The translations under genes and the position numbers were made by a program. Below are positions 34,771 to 47,300 of a DNA stretch of 64,000 nt, piece after piece (the first letter of the stretch is position 1; every line of letters starts with the position of its first letter). This DNA comes from Cerioporus squamosus (Eukaryota; Basidiomycota; Agaricomycetes; Polyporales; Polyporaceae). The stretch covers positions 62,001 through 126,000 of the forward strand of contig JABYQS010000110.1 of assembly GCA_022592435.1 (NCBI GenBank), written 5' to 3'. The notes below the pieces were generated by a model. That model saw nothing but the letters and a program-made list of their open reading frames with translations, had not been told where the DNA came from and ran no database searches.

Positions 34771-34802
34771 CCGTGGGATTATGGTCAAATAACCCCGTGG
34801 GA
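34771..34802 (-). repeat. Right subterminal repeats of the transposon
   Basis: CCGTGGGA at 34771-34778 and 34795-34802 is the reverse complement of the left-arm TCCCACGG sites, so the two ends carry the same motif facing opposite ways. Confidence 0.6.
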
Positions 34803-34843
34803 ATGACACTAATTAAATGTACAAAGTGAACGGCATAGAGGAC

Positions 34844-37800
34844 TTCTAGCCTACAATGAAGAGAGTGCAAGATATCACCGAGGAGTAGGCAACCACTCGC
34901 AGACTGCATGAGCACAACTCGAAAACAACTCAGGACCCATTCTCATGGAGTACCGTCACTTCTGGACGGACCCGTTACCGAGGTGAGCACTCTCATTTCC
35001 TCCACGCGAACAACGTTCGGCCTTCTCGTTGACGATGATGAAAACCCAATCGTATCGCTGCGTTCTTTCTGACGGGGGGTCGCCGCCCGGACTACGAGCT
35101 GCGACGCTCTCGCGTGACCGCGCCCCCATCGGGGTGTTATCTTCTCTCTGAGTCTTCTGTCTTGTGCCGTCGAGTCGCCTGTTGTTATGTATGGAAGGCT
35201 GACAGTGTGGCTGCTCTAGGACCTCGCGCGAATCGGCAAGTATAGCATGCCATCAACATCTACTGTCAGTGTCACCTCGGACGTTCGCCATCCGAGTCTG
35301 GACTCTGCGCCTTGCGCGAACCCGAAACGCCGTCTCCGCCGCCCGCATCGCACCTATCAAGCTTTGGGAGATACACAGCCGCAAGCTCATGAGGCAAGCA
35401 TGCATAGCGCGCTGCGTGCCTCGAGTCGTGCATCTGTCCGCGTCCATCGATATGCAGACGACGCACGCGCCGGGCACGCTGTGCGCAAGACAGCTTTAGG
35501 CTCTGTAGTGTTTTGTTGTGAGACTAGCCGTGTGTGGCAGCGGAGGCCCCTGGGAGCGTCCGCGGCCGTCTTGTGCCCTGCGGCGTGTGGTGATGGACGC
35601 AGGCACTAGCCAGGCAGGGACCGAGGCTCCGAGCCTGAGGCTGCTGTGGATGATCCGAGAACCAAGGCCGGCCGGGGACCGGGTGGCGGGCGGCGGGCGG
35701 GAGCCATGCCTGTTGCAGGAGAAGACGGTTTCTCAGGTGGAGGAGGGGAGTGGAGGAGGGGAGTGGAGGAGGGGAGTAGGTCTGGACTCTGGGGAGTAGG
35801 TCTGGGGAGTGGGGAGTAGGTCTGGGGAGTGGGGGAGGAGGGAGGGGGAGGAGGTAGACAAGCACTGTATTCGCTCAGTCAGAACACATGTCATGCACGC
35901 CTCGAGACACCTGGATGTGCCCGCTGGCCGGTCGCAGGCAGTCCAAATCTGCGTCCAGAACACGGGCGCTTATATTCGACATCTGCGTACATACACGCTC
36001 GACGCGCCTCTGCACTCGACCGCCATCTCGCCGCCTCCGACCTCACGTCGCCGCTCTCTCTCGCTCCCGTCCTGCGTGCTGCTGGTGACAGAATTGTATG
36101 TGAACGCCAAATGGGTGAGTTCTGGCAAATTGAAGACGCACCCTCGAGCTCATGCGGAAGCCTTCAGAGTGTCTGCGGCACAGTCTCAGACGTGTTCTAC
36201 GCATCGAGCACGCGCTCAGAAGGGTGCGGAAATGCCAAAGGTTTACGCTGCGGACGGACAGTGATGGCGAGGGCCGGGAAATGAGTGGCGAGTCTACGAT
36301 GACCTAACAGATCGCCAGCTTCACAAAGAGCTCGAGAATTTGTGCGTAGGACTGGCAGGCAGTGCCTGCAGCACATCTTCAGGACAGAGATGGACTGGCC
36401 TAGATGATCTGGACAGAGGGTAGCGGTGTCGGTCTGACTCGCTTCTTCGCGTCCTTGGAGCTCTCCGAGTCGTGTTCCCGGAGAAGCCGCTGCATCCAGC
36501 GCAAGGAGCGTCCTACCGGTACCCAGCGGACCACCTGCGCCAAGACACGCCTCGAGTCTGGACCAAGACGCCCCTCGACAGCGGCACACCAACACACCGT
36601 CTGGCTAACCCGAAGACACACATCGGCATCGGCATCTTGCGCGTGGTTTGCCGTCGCTTGACACCCCGGGCCTGACTGCAGCGGTCAGAACATGTTGCGG
36701 TAACAGCAGAACCACGAGCGACCTCACCGCGGAGCATGGAGTGCGCTCGAGAAGCGGCAGCAGATGATAGATCTCTCCCGAGGCATCGACGTTGAAAGCG
36801 GCCACTTCAACGACGGCTGGCGACCTTCTTCCGGTTTGCCGGCTCGTGGAATAGCCGTTGCGCGGCGCTGGACGACCGGGACTACCCCGAACGTGTCCGT
36901 ACGTGCGCAGCAGCAGAGATACTGACTGTGCACACTCGTACTTGTGCTTCTCTCACAGCGTCTCGCAAGGACCCGCCGGTAGGTACAGGTACGTCAGTTC
37001 AACCTGGAAATCCAGAGAGGTCAGTCACAGCCTTGGAACGTCCGCAGACGAGGTTCGTACGTGTAACATCCGAGTCGTGCTCGGCGCGAACCACTGACTG
37101 GTCCAAGTCGAATTTGGGCCTGGCCCAACAGTACGATGCGCGTCGTGCAATCAGCTGAACCTGCCGGCGAATACCACAAAGGTGAGTCTCCTAGCAGCTA
37201 ATCTCGGAGCCGCAGCGTACTTACCTGTTTGATCTGCACTCGTCGCCTTCTGGCTCAGACACTCCGCAGCCCGGGATCTGGATGTGCGAAGCATCTGACA
37301 TACAGACTACCTGCAGAAGATACACTGTCAGCGAGGTGCAGACCGAACGCAAAGCATTCCGGAGAGACGCACCAGCATGCGGACGACTAAGCGAGTCACT
37401 TTGGACGCGTCCCACAGTCCACAAAGCGCAGTGCTAGCACCGGCCGGGAAGGACGGCATCCGGAGCTGACTCTCTATGCGGCTCTGGTCTCTTGAATCTT
37501 CAGGCCGTTGTCTGTGCAAGCTGGGAGGAGGTGAGTAATCAAGACGGATTCGCGGTCTGGCATGCGAGCCAGGACACGTACCATCGGTCTGGAGTACTCG
37601 CCACACTCTTCAAGCTGTCCTCGAGGCTCGCCAGATCAAATGCCTGGACGTGCCACTTGCAGTTGACCGGCAACGACTCGGAGGGGAAACGAAGGAACGC
37701 GACTAATCGCCGGAGTGCAGTAATGCGCGTGGCTGACTTCGCCTGAGCCTTCGCAGCTCCGAGTCAGGTCCTCTTCCATATTTTCACACCACTGATCGTC

Positions 37801-38728
37801 CTGGACAACACGCTGCACAGAGGTCGTAGTCAGCATCTCGCAGCGACGACGAAGTACTTAGATTCGTACGAAGACGGTAACCTCACGCTGCTCCTGTCCA
37901 GGTACGCCGAACTCCGCTTGAAGCTGGAGAATCGAGATGTCGGTCGGACCGAGCACACCCTCAGCGCGGTATGCGCAGGCGCAGTGGAGAGCATACCAAA
38001 CGGCGGAATGTCTGGCTTGACGGTGAGTGTCGACGAGGGCTGACAGACTGATTAGTTGGCGTACCTCTCATGTAAATATGGGCTCGAATCCGTGACAGGT
38101 GTGCTGCACCGACAGCTTCGAGTATCACGGCGATTGCACTGCTGCGTACATGACAAGATGGCACGGCGCGGTGAACATGGTATGGTGTTCACGGCTCTGT
38201 CGGTTGGTCGGTCGGTAAGCACCTCGCACTCACAGATATGATTGGATGCAGACACGTACCTTGCTGCATGGTCTAGCCAGCTTGGACGTGCCGCAGCACG
38301 TCTGCCACCGGCATCAAATATCCGGACTATGTCGCAGGATATGTTACACGTCTCATACGCGTGAGTTAGTCCGAGTTCGATGGTGACGAGGTCAGACTGA
38401 AGATGTTGCTCCCGGCTCCCACATACCCTGTCCAACCTAGGCCTTTCAGCACAAAACTCGGAGGAGTGTCTGTCCGGTGCCACATAGATGCGTTCGACAC
38501 GCTGCTGACGCATCCCAGTCAGCATCAGGTACATGAAGGGACTATCCTACGGCTCACCTGAGCACGGGGCATCATCGCGACTCCGAGTAGTGCAGGCATG
38601 GCTGCCGTCGTGTATGGCTGTGGCTAGCGGGTGGGGAGGTCGAGTGCATAGCCATGCGTATTCCGGAGAGGGCAGAGAGATGGCAGATAGGGAAAAAGGG
38701 GGTCCGGACTCAGTCTCAGACGAAAGTA
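34844..38728. other. Left part of duplicated block A, no convincing gene
   Basis: Many short frames carry intron-like GTGAGT and CAG sites on both strands, but none forms a protein I can recognise and the frames are not conserved in copy B (51668-55506), which differs by indels. It is probably old repetitive or non-coding sequence. Confidence 0.4.
35738..35860 (+). repeat. G-rich minisatellite, copy A
   Basis: Tandem variants of GGAGGGGAGT pass into GGGAGTAGGTCTGG units and a run rich in G-triplets. The equivalent array in copy B is shorter and differently arranged. Confidence 0.75.
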
Positions 38729-38777
38729 ACCAAACACGGCACGACAAGCAAGTTCTGCTTGTCGTGTCATGTTTGGT
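38729..38777. repeat. 49-nt hairpin, copy A
   Basis: Two 22-nt arms (outer ACCAAACA, inner CACGACAAGCA) around the 5-nt loop AGTTC pair with two mismatches. The same hairpin is at 55507-55555. Confidence 0.8.
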
Positions 38778-41700
38778 CTGATGGCCGCTGAGGCTCGGGG
38801 GCCAGGAGCTCTATCGTCTACAATGCGCCATGGAACACGGAGCAATCAAATTTGGCTTTTCGTAACTGTCTTGAGCGTGAATGTCGGCTGGAACAAGTGG
38901 GCAAAACTATGCCGTGGGATCAAGCAGCGGCGGAAAATTAGTAACAGAGGTACCTCGGATATGTGCGATGCTTCTGAACTGACTGCGCCACGGAGCGCTG
39001 TGTGAAGTTCCCTTGATGTATGTCAATCTCAGAAGGCTCCTAAGCTACCCGGTATCTATGTACGCCGCTCTAGGCACCCAAATCATTTCACCTTCAGCTG
39101 AGCATGTACTCTTGACCTCCTCAGCTCCGATCTTGTATGCTGCAATCAGTGCAATGAACGGTACTGGCACAGGTGCTATCCAGCAAGGAAGTCGGGCTCC
39201 ATCCACAACTGTAGTACAGGATAGCGGCCTGGAGTCTAGAGCAACTGAGTCCGTTCTAAGAATATTCAGCCACAGGAAGCTTCTGATCGGCGTAGTACGG
39301 GACCCGGGAGTGCTTCCAATTGGAGTCAGCCAAAATTCTACCAATAGCCTGTGAGTCCTGAGAACACAGTGAGCCTGCCGTCCGGGGATTTTGGTTCTGA
39401 GTTGTATTGCAGTCTCATAGTACTATGTCCTGCTGTTTGATAGTACACTATGGCTCAGCGGTCTCAGGAGCATAACACCATGGCAAGATATGCCCTGCAA
39501 ACCCTGAGGATGGGAATCAATCAGCGGGCGAAGCTGTGGTGTTCGCCTGCTGCCAGGGCGATGATATCCGAGATGGGAGAAGCAGCTTCTTCTGGTCAGC
39601 TTGCGGAGATAAGGAGGGAGCGCTCAGAGAAATTATCTCAAGATATGGGCCTGGATCATTTAGGCCCTGACGAATGAATGAAGATGTGTGCAAAAGGCTG
39701 CCAGGGATCTTGTTGGACTTGCCTGTCTGGCAAGTCGTCGGGCAGTAAGTCGCGGTGGAAAGAGCATTAGAGTGCAGTTCTGAGCTATGTTGGATGTTCT
39801 ATGCAAGGCATCTTCGCAGATGTGTACCAGTGGTCAGCGGACAAGAGTTGAAATTGGGCAAGTCAAACCGTCAGCCTGGGTGTACTAGTGATACTACTGG
39901 TGTTCACATATCTTGCAGTTAGCATGTGTAATTTGCGAGGCCAAGCAGATATGGATGCTATTGAATTCATAAAGGACGACAGAGATGAGACAGACAGAGG
40001 AAGAAGGTCAGAACCATGACGTCTGAATCGGAGACTCGGAGGAGTTGCCAAAAGAGGCTGTGAGCATATTAGGCAATCTAAGCGCTCTCCGAAATCGCAA
40101 CCTTCTCCCATAGCGCGCGATCGTTCTGCGCTCATTCTGCTGCCCATAGGCTCTGCCCATGGTTTACAACTATTCCATTGGTTGAGGTAGGCTTACAATG
40201 GCAAGTAAAGAAGTGCATGAGCTGAGGGAGTCCCTAGGATTATAGTAAATGTATGATTTGTCCAGAGCCGAACTCCATTCAAGCCGCACTACCTTTGCAG
40301 GCAGGCATTGAGCTCCATGTTCTATGCAGGTCCTCTGCTCTCGCGTAGTAAGACGCCCACCAGACAACACTTAGCAAGTACCTAACCTGCTTCTAGGGAG
40401 GCCAGAACGATCTCAAATGCAGGGATCATCGCTATTTGCTCGTATTCCACGACCCTCGTCTCCTCCTTTCATCTGCCGGCTCTACGATCTCGAGTTGCAG
40501 CCAAAATAGCTCCATCAAGGGTCTGGCGTCTACGTTACGTTGCGAACGCCGTCTCTTCTGCCTGCCGACATCTTCCTGCGACTAGAGCTGTCGTATGCTC
40601 TTTCTTCTGCCCGAATCCCCTAGACTTCGCTCGCCTCTCGTCCCTTCTGCTTCGTGTTGACCTCTGGTTGGACAATCCTGTCGCCCTTCCCGCATGCGTG
40701 GAGCTGTGACGGTGACGAGCTAGAATTTTGGCAGTTCTTGATACAAATATGTCGGGGCGGGAACTCTTGGGTCTCCGCCTTCTCTTTGTCTATAAGTACC
40801 CCGCCCGTCTGACGTCCTCCTGAGCACCTGTCCCCATGTCCCATCCCTTCGACTCTTAGTACTCCGTTAAGTATAGCCCCATGCTTTGTACCCTATCATG
40901 ATACCCTCGTCTCGTCTACTACTACCCTTGTATAGTACTTACCTCTCCTCGTCGTTCCCTCGAACTATCGATCATCGCACCCTTTCCGTGATAGTCTTAT
41001 ACTCGTTCAATCTTCGTCCTCTTCAGCCACGGCCTCTACCATGCTTTGCTCGTCATCCGTCCTGCGTGCCTCGCAGTCTGCGCCCACGGTAGGCTCGGCC
41101 ATGGTAGTAAGCTTTCTCCATGACTCTCGACCTCGTCACCGGCTAATGCTTGTCACAGACCATTTGTCTATTGGATTCGGTGCAGCTTGCACTCAGGTAC
41201 GTACCCCCTCGTTCTCCCAGACTTATGGATGGTGTTGACTTCAGATGCAGTACTCGAGCAGCAACATACACCTCATCTTGACCCGCACGCGTCGAGATGA
41301 TACGGTACGTAGATCTCTCGAATCTACTGCCTATGCCTGCAGCTTACTACTTCGTGCTCTATGTCCAGACTCCGGGCGCCGGTACATTCACCACTCACCA
41401 ACCTCCCGCAGACACACTGGCAAGGTGAAGAGCACTGCGATCCCTCATCCGCAACACTTTGACACTGTGTACGTACATGATCTCTTGTCTGACCACTCCG
41501 ACATGGTGCTGACCTCGGAGGTACTACTACAGACTGACTTCCGAACTGGCCCTAGCAGTAAGCACTCCGACAAGGACCCGGCCGAAGGTCGTACTGAGTC
41601 TCCTCGCAGATTCCTGCGAGTGCTGCGGGACACACACGAGCAAGAACGACGTGTTGGTACGTACCCAGCATCCCTCTCTGAGTCGCACGCGGGCTGACAT

Positions 41701-43601
41701 GTTCTTAGTAGTGTCTCATCATCATCATCATCATCATGCGGACTCGGAGAGGACGCGCCGCGTGCGATCGCGACTCGCATCATGCTACACGGCTGGTGAG
41801 CACTGAGCACTGAGCACTCGACTCAGGCTTCTAGGATCTCACGCATGTTGCTGACGACGCAGTGCACCTCAGACTTCAGGCTTCAGCTGGTGCGTCTGCT
41901 CGCTGAGCTCAAGTTCAACCCGGATTCTGGACGAGCTCACCCTAGGCCTTGTTTACTGGCATCCTACAGAAGGGTACTACTTACTCCGCCCGCGCATGGC
42001 AACACTCCGCCCGCGCATGGCAACACTCCGCCCGCGCATGGCAACACTCCGTCGCCGAGGCTCAGAACCCTCGCACCAGTGTATGCCGGTAAGGTAGTCA
42101 CGAAGAACGACGATCCGCGATCGACTCGGACTCGGGCGCACACCCACGGCTAGCACGCTGGACGGTGCGAACAGAGCCACGGCCTACGCACCTCACATCA
42201 AGCTGGTAAGTGCCGACGCGATGCTCAAACTTGGTTATTTGGATGCTAACTGACAGTCCTCTCGCACAGTCTTCCCGAATCCCGCTTGTCGCGTCGCACA
42301 TTGGTGTGGATAGATACATGTCTCGTACTACATACGACGTGCTGCTGCCTGTATGGTACAGAACGGAGAGCGGAGAGCGGAGCAGCCGACGCCAGGGACC
42401 CACCAGACGTAGTACATAGGCACGTCCCGGTGTCCTACATTCACTACGGCACATACTGACCTGAGCTGCACAGGCGAGCGACTGCGGCATGCAGCGCGAT
42501 CGACGCGACCAACCGGCCAGGTGAGTCTTCCAGCATGCGTCTTGCACACCGTGCCTCCTGGCTGACTCCCTCTGTGTGTGCTGCAGCCTGAGAGACCGCA
42601 TGTCGACGCGTACTCGTACATAGCTCGCGTCTCTGTAAGTAAGGCGGTCGCGGTCCGTCCGAACGTCACCGCTCGCCGCTCAGGACATCTGTGAGGCTTC
42701 AAGACCACGCCAAGGCAACACGCCCGGCGGCGATACTCCCTGTGCCGGCGCCGCCCCGTCCCGCGGTGACAAACAGACTTGCAGACATACGAGGACAACC
42801 GCGGTGTCCGCCGCACGCCGCACACGCCCTGCAGCCTGGACACCGTCCGACGTCTGCTGCAGACCCCCGTGCTGCCCAGGTTGTCGAGACCGGCTGAGAG
42901 CTTGCGTATCGCTGGCGCGGCATGCGGGCTGAAGAGCATCCGGACTCCAGATCGTCAGAGACGACACTCTGTGTTGGCGAGTTGCGCTGCCAGAATCGGC
43001 GGGCAGATCGGTGCGCAGGAGGGTCTCACCGCCGGCCGGTACTGCCCATCCGAGAGCAGGGCCTATTTCTGGCAGAGACGTGTTGCGGAGTGTCGGTGGC
43101 ACATGGGCATGGGGTGGGACGTCGCCGTGCACGATCTGTGCAGCGACCACGGCTCACTCGGTGTTTGTGAGCGGCGGGTAGACAGGAGGGCGGGGTGTTG
43201 ATGTCCTTGTCGCGCCAGGGCGCGTGTCTTGACTCGTCGTGAGAGCAGCAGTCCTGAACGCGCGACAGGGCGCACGAGCTGTGAAAGGAGGTCGCGTCAG
43301 AGTCGGACGAGAGACCGAGCAGGTATTACACGCACCTATCCCAACTCGTGGGACTTGGGGCACGTCGGCGTGTCACCCAGCGCGTGTGACGATACGGCCA
43401 ACTGCTTGAGGTGTCCGCACGACTGGGCTCGTCGTGGCGCGTGCTCGGCGGGGCGCCGTCTTCGATGTTGCGCTGCGCTGACGACGCGATTCCAGACGGT
43501 CAGCGGTCGCTTGACTGTCGCGTGGCGGCGCCCAGCTTCCGCGGTGAAGTGCTGGAAAGGGCTGGGGCAGGTAGCGCGAGGTATTGAGCGAGATGCGTGA
43601 G
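38778..43601. other. Right part of duplicated block A, no convincing gene
   Basis: Nearly identical to 55556-60376. It contains a TATA-like CTATAAG followed by pyrimidine-rich sequence (about 40791-41000), a CAT microsatellite (about 41719-41740), GAGCACT repeats (about 41799-41818) and a triple 21-bp repeat. Frames at 39013-39354 and 39450-39677 have no recognisable domain; the second is frameshifted in copy B, which argues against function. Confidence 0.45.
41985..42047 (+). repeat. Three tandem 21-bp units, copy A
   Basis: Three exact copies of a 21-bp unit beginning TCCGCCCGCGCATGG. Copy B has the same number at 58760-58822. Confidence 0.85.
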
Positions 43602-44323
43602 CTCGTTGCTATGCGGGCAGGGTGCCACACAGAGTCCGAGTTGGCGGCGGACAGCGAGGAAGCAGCGGCGATGGCGGGGACACAGGCAGCGGTCCCGGCG
43701 GGAGCTAGTGGCTTTCGTGTGCAGTGGGACGGCTATGCGGCTGGTGCTGCACGCGGTGTGGCTGAGGAAAGGAGGGTGAGGATGTCGGGGGCAATGGCTC
43801 ACGGCGTCCGAGTCGTTGTGGACTCACGCACAGTCGGGGCAGGTCGCTCTGAGGGATCTGAGTGGGACGTGAATGCGGGTCTGCAAGTCGGCGCCAGAGA
43901 TCGCCGTCACCGGGCTGTCCTGAAAGGCTCGCGGTGAACCGGTGGCAGCTACGCACCTGTTCAGCCCGGCTTCAAGCGGGGATGCGGTGTGGTGACTCTC
44001 GTTGACCGGCGGTAGGAAACCCTTCTGCACGCCGTCACCCGCGTCGCACGGACGCGCAGTGAGCTTGAACTGCAAGGAGTGCACCGTAAGCATCAAGGCA
44101 AGACGTGCTGGGACGTACCTCAAGGGAAAGAGAGAGCCGGGCTTGCGTACGACGGCCCCAAAGGGCCTACTGAGCGAATGCGTGCAGCAGATGTGGGACA
44201 CGCAGGCGGTCACTCACCTAGACGAGCCATCGGCATAGAACGATGCTACAGCGCCCCTCGCAGCTCCTGGATCTATAACTAATGGCGCAGCGGGGGGGGG
44301 TCCACGTGGCTGCCATGTGCGCG
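43602..44323. other. Sequence between duplicated block A and the Helitron
   Basis: No gene is recognised. It may be the continuation of the duplicated block, which in copy B is cut off by the hAT insertion at 60377. Confidence 0.35.
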
Positions 44324-44398
44324 GCCGAGCTTGCGAGGCCGTCCCTGTCTGTGCCGAGCTTGCGAGGCGCCCAGGTCTTCGGGCCGAGCTTGCGAGGC
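44324..44398 (+). repeat. Three spaced copies of a 16-bp motif
   Basis: GCCGAGCTTGCGAGGC occurs at 44324-44339, 44353-44368 and 44383-44398, about 30 bp apart. It lies near the presumed left end of the Helitron. Confidence 0.75.
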
Positions 44399-44399
44399 C

Positions 44400-47300
44400 C
44401 CACCATCTTGCCCGCCGCCAGGCGCCCGCTGCGGCGATTTCTCTAAGTCCTCGCAAACCCCGAAAGCTTCTATAGCACCCGTAGTACGTACGAATAAACT
44501 CTATAACTTCGCAGATAGATAGCGGCAGCCTGTCTGAACACTCCGGTACCAAAAAATAAGAATCATCTAATGAATGCCTTCGCAATTTGGCAAACCGTGT
44601 TTTGTGCGCAGGCGCGAAATCATCGCGCAAGGGAGGCCCCTGCCAAAACGCGATATAGTGGACACCTACTTTCACGCCTCATGCGCGGCGCGTCAATGCA
44701 CTGCCACCCAGCCCCCCCTGCCTACTGTATGGGAGAAGACCCGACAAGCTCGATAAGCACAGCGGCTCTTACTCCCTATCAATGTGAGTTTCTAATGGCT
44801 GCTTACTCTTGCTTATGCGCATTCTGACAGCCCTAATAGTGCGCTATCATAAGAGCCAGATTGATTCCTCCTATCAGTGGGCGCATCCCTCTATCAAAGT
44901 AGGTTTCAAATGCACTTTTACCGCATAACAAGCCGTTCTGATGAGGTTCTATAGACTCTACCACCTGCTTCCAGGCGCCCCTATCAGTGCATAGCAATTG
45001 CAACAATCAATGTCAGTGTTCTAAATAGCTTACTATCACAAGCTCACCATTACTAACCTCTATTTACAGCGACTATAACTCGCTTTCACGCGCTCCGTCA
45101 ATACATCCCAACTCCGCGGGTTCAGCATTGAGGTGAGTAACAACTGCACCTTTACCGCATAGTACAGATTATTAACATGGGCTTACAGCCACTACAATCC
45201 GCTCCTCAGTGTGCACCTCCTACCCACAACTTCGCTCCGTTGCAATCTGATATCCTCCATATAACTCCGTAAGTAGTTCAAGATTGAATAACAACAATCT
45301 TTGTGCTTATATAATTGTGGCTGCAGTCTGACACTCTCCGCTAAAATGAACGCACCAAGTTCAGATGGTAGCCCTCCAGAAAAGTCTCAGTAAGTAGTCA
45401 TTGCCTTCGTTATAGTTCAGTAAACTCACAGTGAACCCATAGACGGACACCAGAACGGGATAGAGCAGTCAAACGGCATAATGACCGTGAGGGCCGATTG
45501 CAGATGACATCTCCGTCAGAGAGAAGAGGCCGACAGTGGACAGGTCTTCGAGCCCCGCCACAGCCTCAGTTTGTGTTATATCAGTCGCCTTATGGCAATG
45601 ATAGTCATCACAGTAGTGGACATGGATTCCAGTTAGAACCTGCATTTCAATATCATCCTCAGTACTTGCACACTGTTGGATCGAGTGGGCCTTTGCGTAA
45701 TGAGTTCGGGCAAGGATTGAATGAAAGTTCTGATCCCTGGAGACAGACTAACCAGCCGATTGCTGGATCATCATGGGTGCAGATACCTCTGCTTATTGAT
45801 CGACAGAACGGGGCAGATAGATTGGGTGGACAAAGTTGGGGATATGTGCAACACCGGGAACAGACTCATACTCAGATGCCATTTGACGGAGAGCATTCTG
45901 AGAGCTTGACAGGCACAAATACAAGCAGTGTCTTTCAGAGAATGGCTGCAAGGCGCATCAGAGGAGGACAAGGATCACAGTTACCAAGTGAAAGCACACA
46001 GAGCACGCAGGGTCCCACAGCCACCCAGCTGGAACGACAGCAAAGAATTGCAGCTCGACAGTTTGAATTACAGCAGCAGGCACTTCCCAAAGGTCGCAGA
46101 GTGTACAAAGAGCCTGTTACATGCCATGACCTTGGATTAATGAACTCCGTTTGCACACATTGTGGTGCGTTGCACTTCTTGGATGAGCGGTTGACCAAAA
46201 GCTCAAAAGCGAGACCTCTCTATAGTGTTTGTTGTCTTCAGGGACAGATCTCTCTGCCTCTTCCATCTTTGCCTCCACAACCACTAAGGGATCTGCTCAA
46301 TGGTGCTGATCCAAGGTCCCGTGCTTTTCGGGAAAAGATCAGGCGTTACAATGCTGCATTTGCGTTTACATCATCTGGCGCAAGGTTGTCAACCGCACAA
46401 CTTGCAGGTACAGAGGGACCATATTCTTTCATGATGCAAGGTGCAGTTTATCATCAGATTGGAAGTTTGCTCCCTAATGGTGATGCAGCACCTTGCTATG
46501 CTCAACTATATATCTACGATGATCAGCAAGCATTGGATGCCCGAGACGCAAATAATGAACATCAATTGAACCGTGGGATTATGGCTGAACTACAAGGAAT
46601 GCTTTTGCAGAACAATCCATTGGTACCCTTATACAGGGCTGCCCACGAATGGTTTATGAGACAGCCTATAGAACAGAGAAATGATCTTTTGGCCCGCATT
46701 GTTCTGGAGCCCACGGCTGATGGCCGTCGATACAATTTGCCTACTGCAAGTGAGGTTGCAGCAATCATACCAGGCTCAGGGGAATATGAAGAGGTGCACA
46801 AACACCGTCAGATTGCTATCCGCTTGCAGAGTGGAGAGTTGGACTTCATTAGCCATCTCCATCCATTGTATGCTCCACTCCATTATGTCCTTTTGTTTCC
46901 TCGGGGAGAGCAGGGTTGGCATGTGAACATACCCTCAATGCAAGGAGCAAATGGCTCCAGACGTGCGGAGCATGTGTCTCAAAGATGCTACTATTCCTAT
47001 GTTCTTCATCCCCGTATCATTGAGGGTTCAGAGGTGGATTATATCTTCCGTGCAGGACGCCTACTGCAGGAATACATGGTTGATGCATGGGCATCCGTTG
47101 AAGCAAGCAGCCTTGCCTGGATTCAACACCACCAGAAGGAGATCCGTGCTGATTTGTACCAGGGATTACTTGACGCTGTCAATGCATCTGATGAGGGTGT
47201 TAATCTTGCTGAGCAGGGGCAAAGGATTATATTGCCGTCTACACATCCAGGTAGTAGCCGGCATATGTATCAGCTGTTCCAGGACTCAATGGCTATATGC

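Larger units (their letters stand above)
27278..34837 (+). mobile_element. Integrase-type DNA transposon (IS3EU-like), 7,560 bp, with TIRs and 6-bp TSD
   Basis: The left end reads TATACCGTTCACTTTGTACA and the complement of the right end reads TATGCCGTTCACTTTGTACA, a near-perfect inverted repeat that continues for several more bases. GAGGAC flanks both sides (27272-27277 and 34838-34843). Copy B of the surrounding duplication has a single GAGGAC at the equivalent place (51656-51661) with no insertion, so both the ends and the target duplication are proven by an empty site. Inside are a BTB-like gene (minus), a DDE integrase gene (plus) and an accessory gene (plus), plus subterminal repeats and a palindrome. 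A 6-bp duplication and an IS3/retroviral-type catalytic core fit what I recall of the IS3EU superfamily; this name needs a library search. Confidence 0.92.
26672..43601 (+). repeat. Segmental duplication, copy A (interrupted by a 7.56-kb transposon)
   Basis: The same sequence recurs in direct orientation at 51058-60376. Without the transposon and its target duplication, copy A is about 9.36 kb against 9.32 kb in copy B. Shared landmarks include the NIF3-like gene, a G-rich minisatellite, a 49-nt hairpin, a triple 21-bp repeat, a CAT microsatellite and the terminal GCGTGAG. Identity is lower with small indels at about 35.9-38.6 kb and much higher at about 39.4-43.6 kb. Beyond the NIF3-like gene I find no convincing coding gene in the block. 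Confidence 0.93.

Noticed and set aside
39450..39677. 75-aa frame MAQRSQEHNTMARYALQTLR as a gene
   Set aside because: Copy B carries a one-base deletion in the same frame and there is no recognisable domain.
41985..42047. Possible CRISPR-like array
   Set aside because: Three contiguous 21-bp units without spacers in a fungal nuclear genome; a simple tandem repeat.
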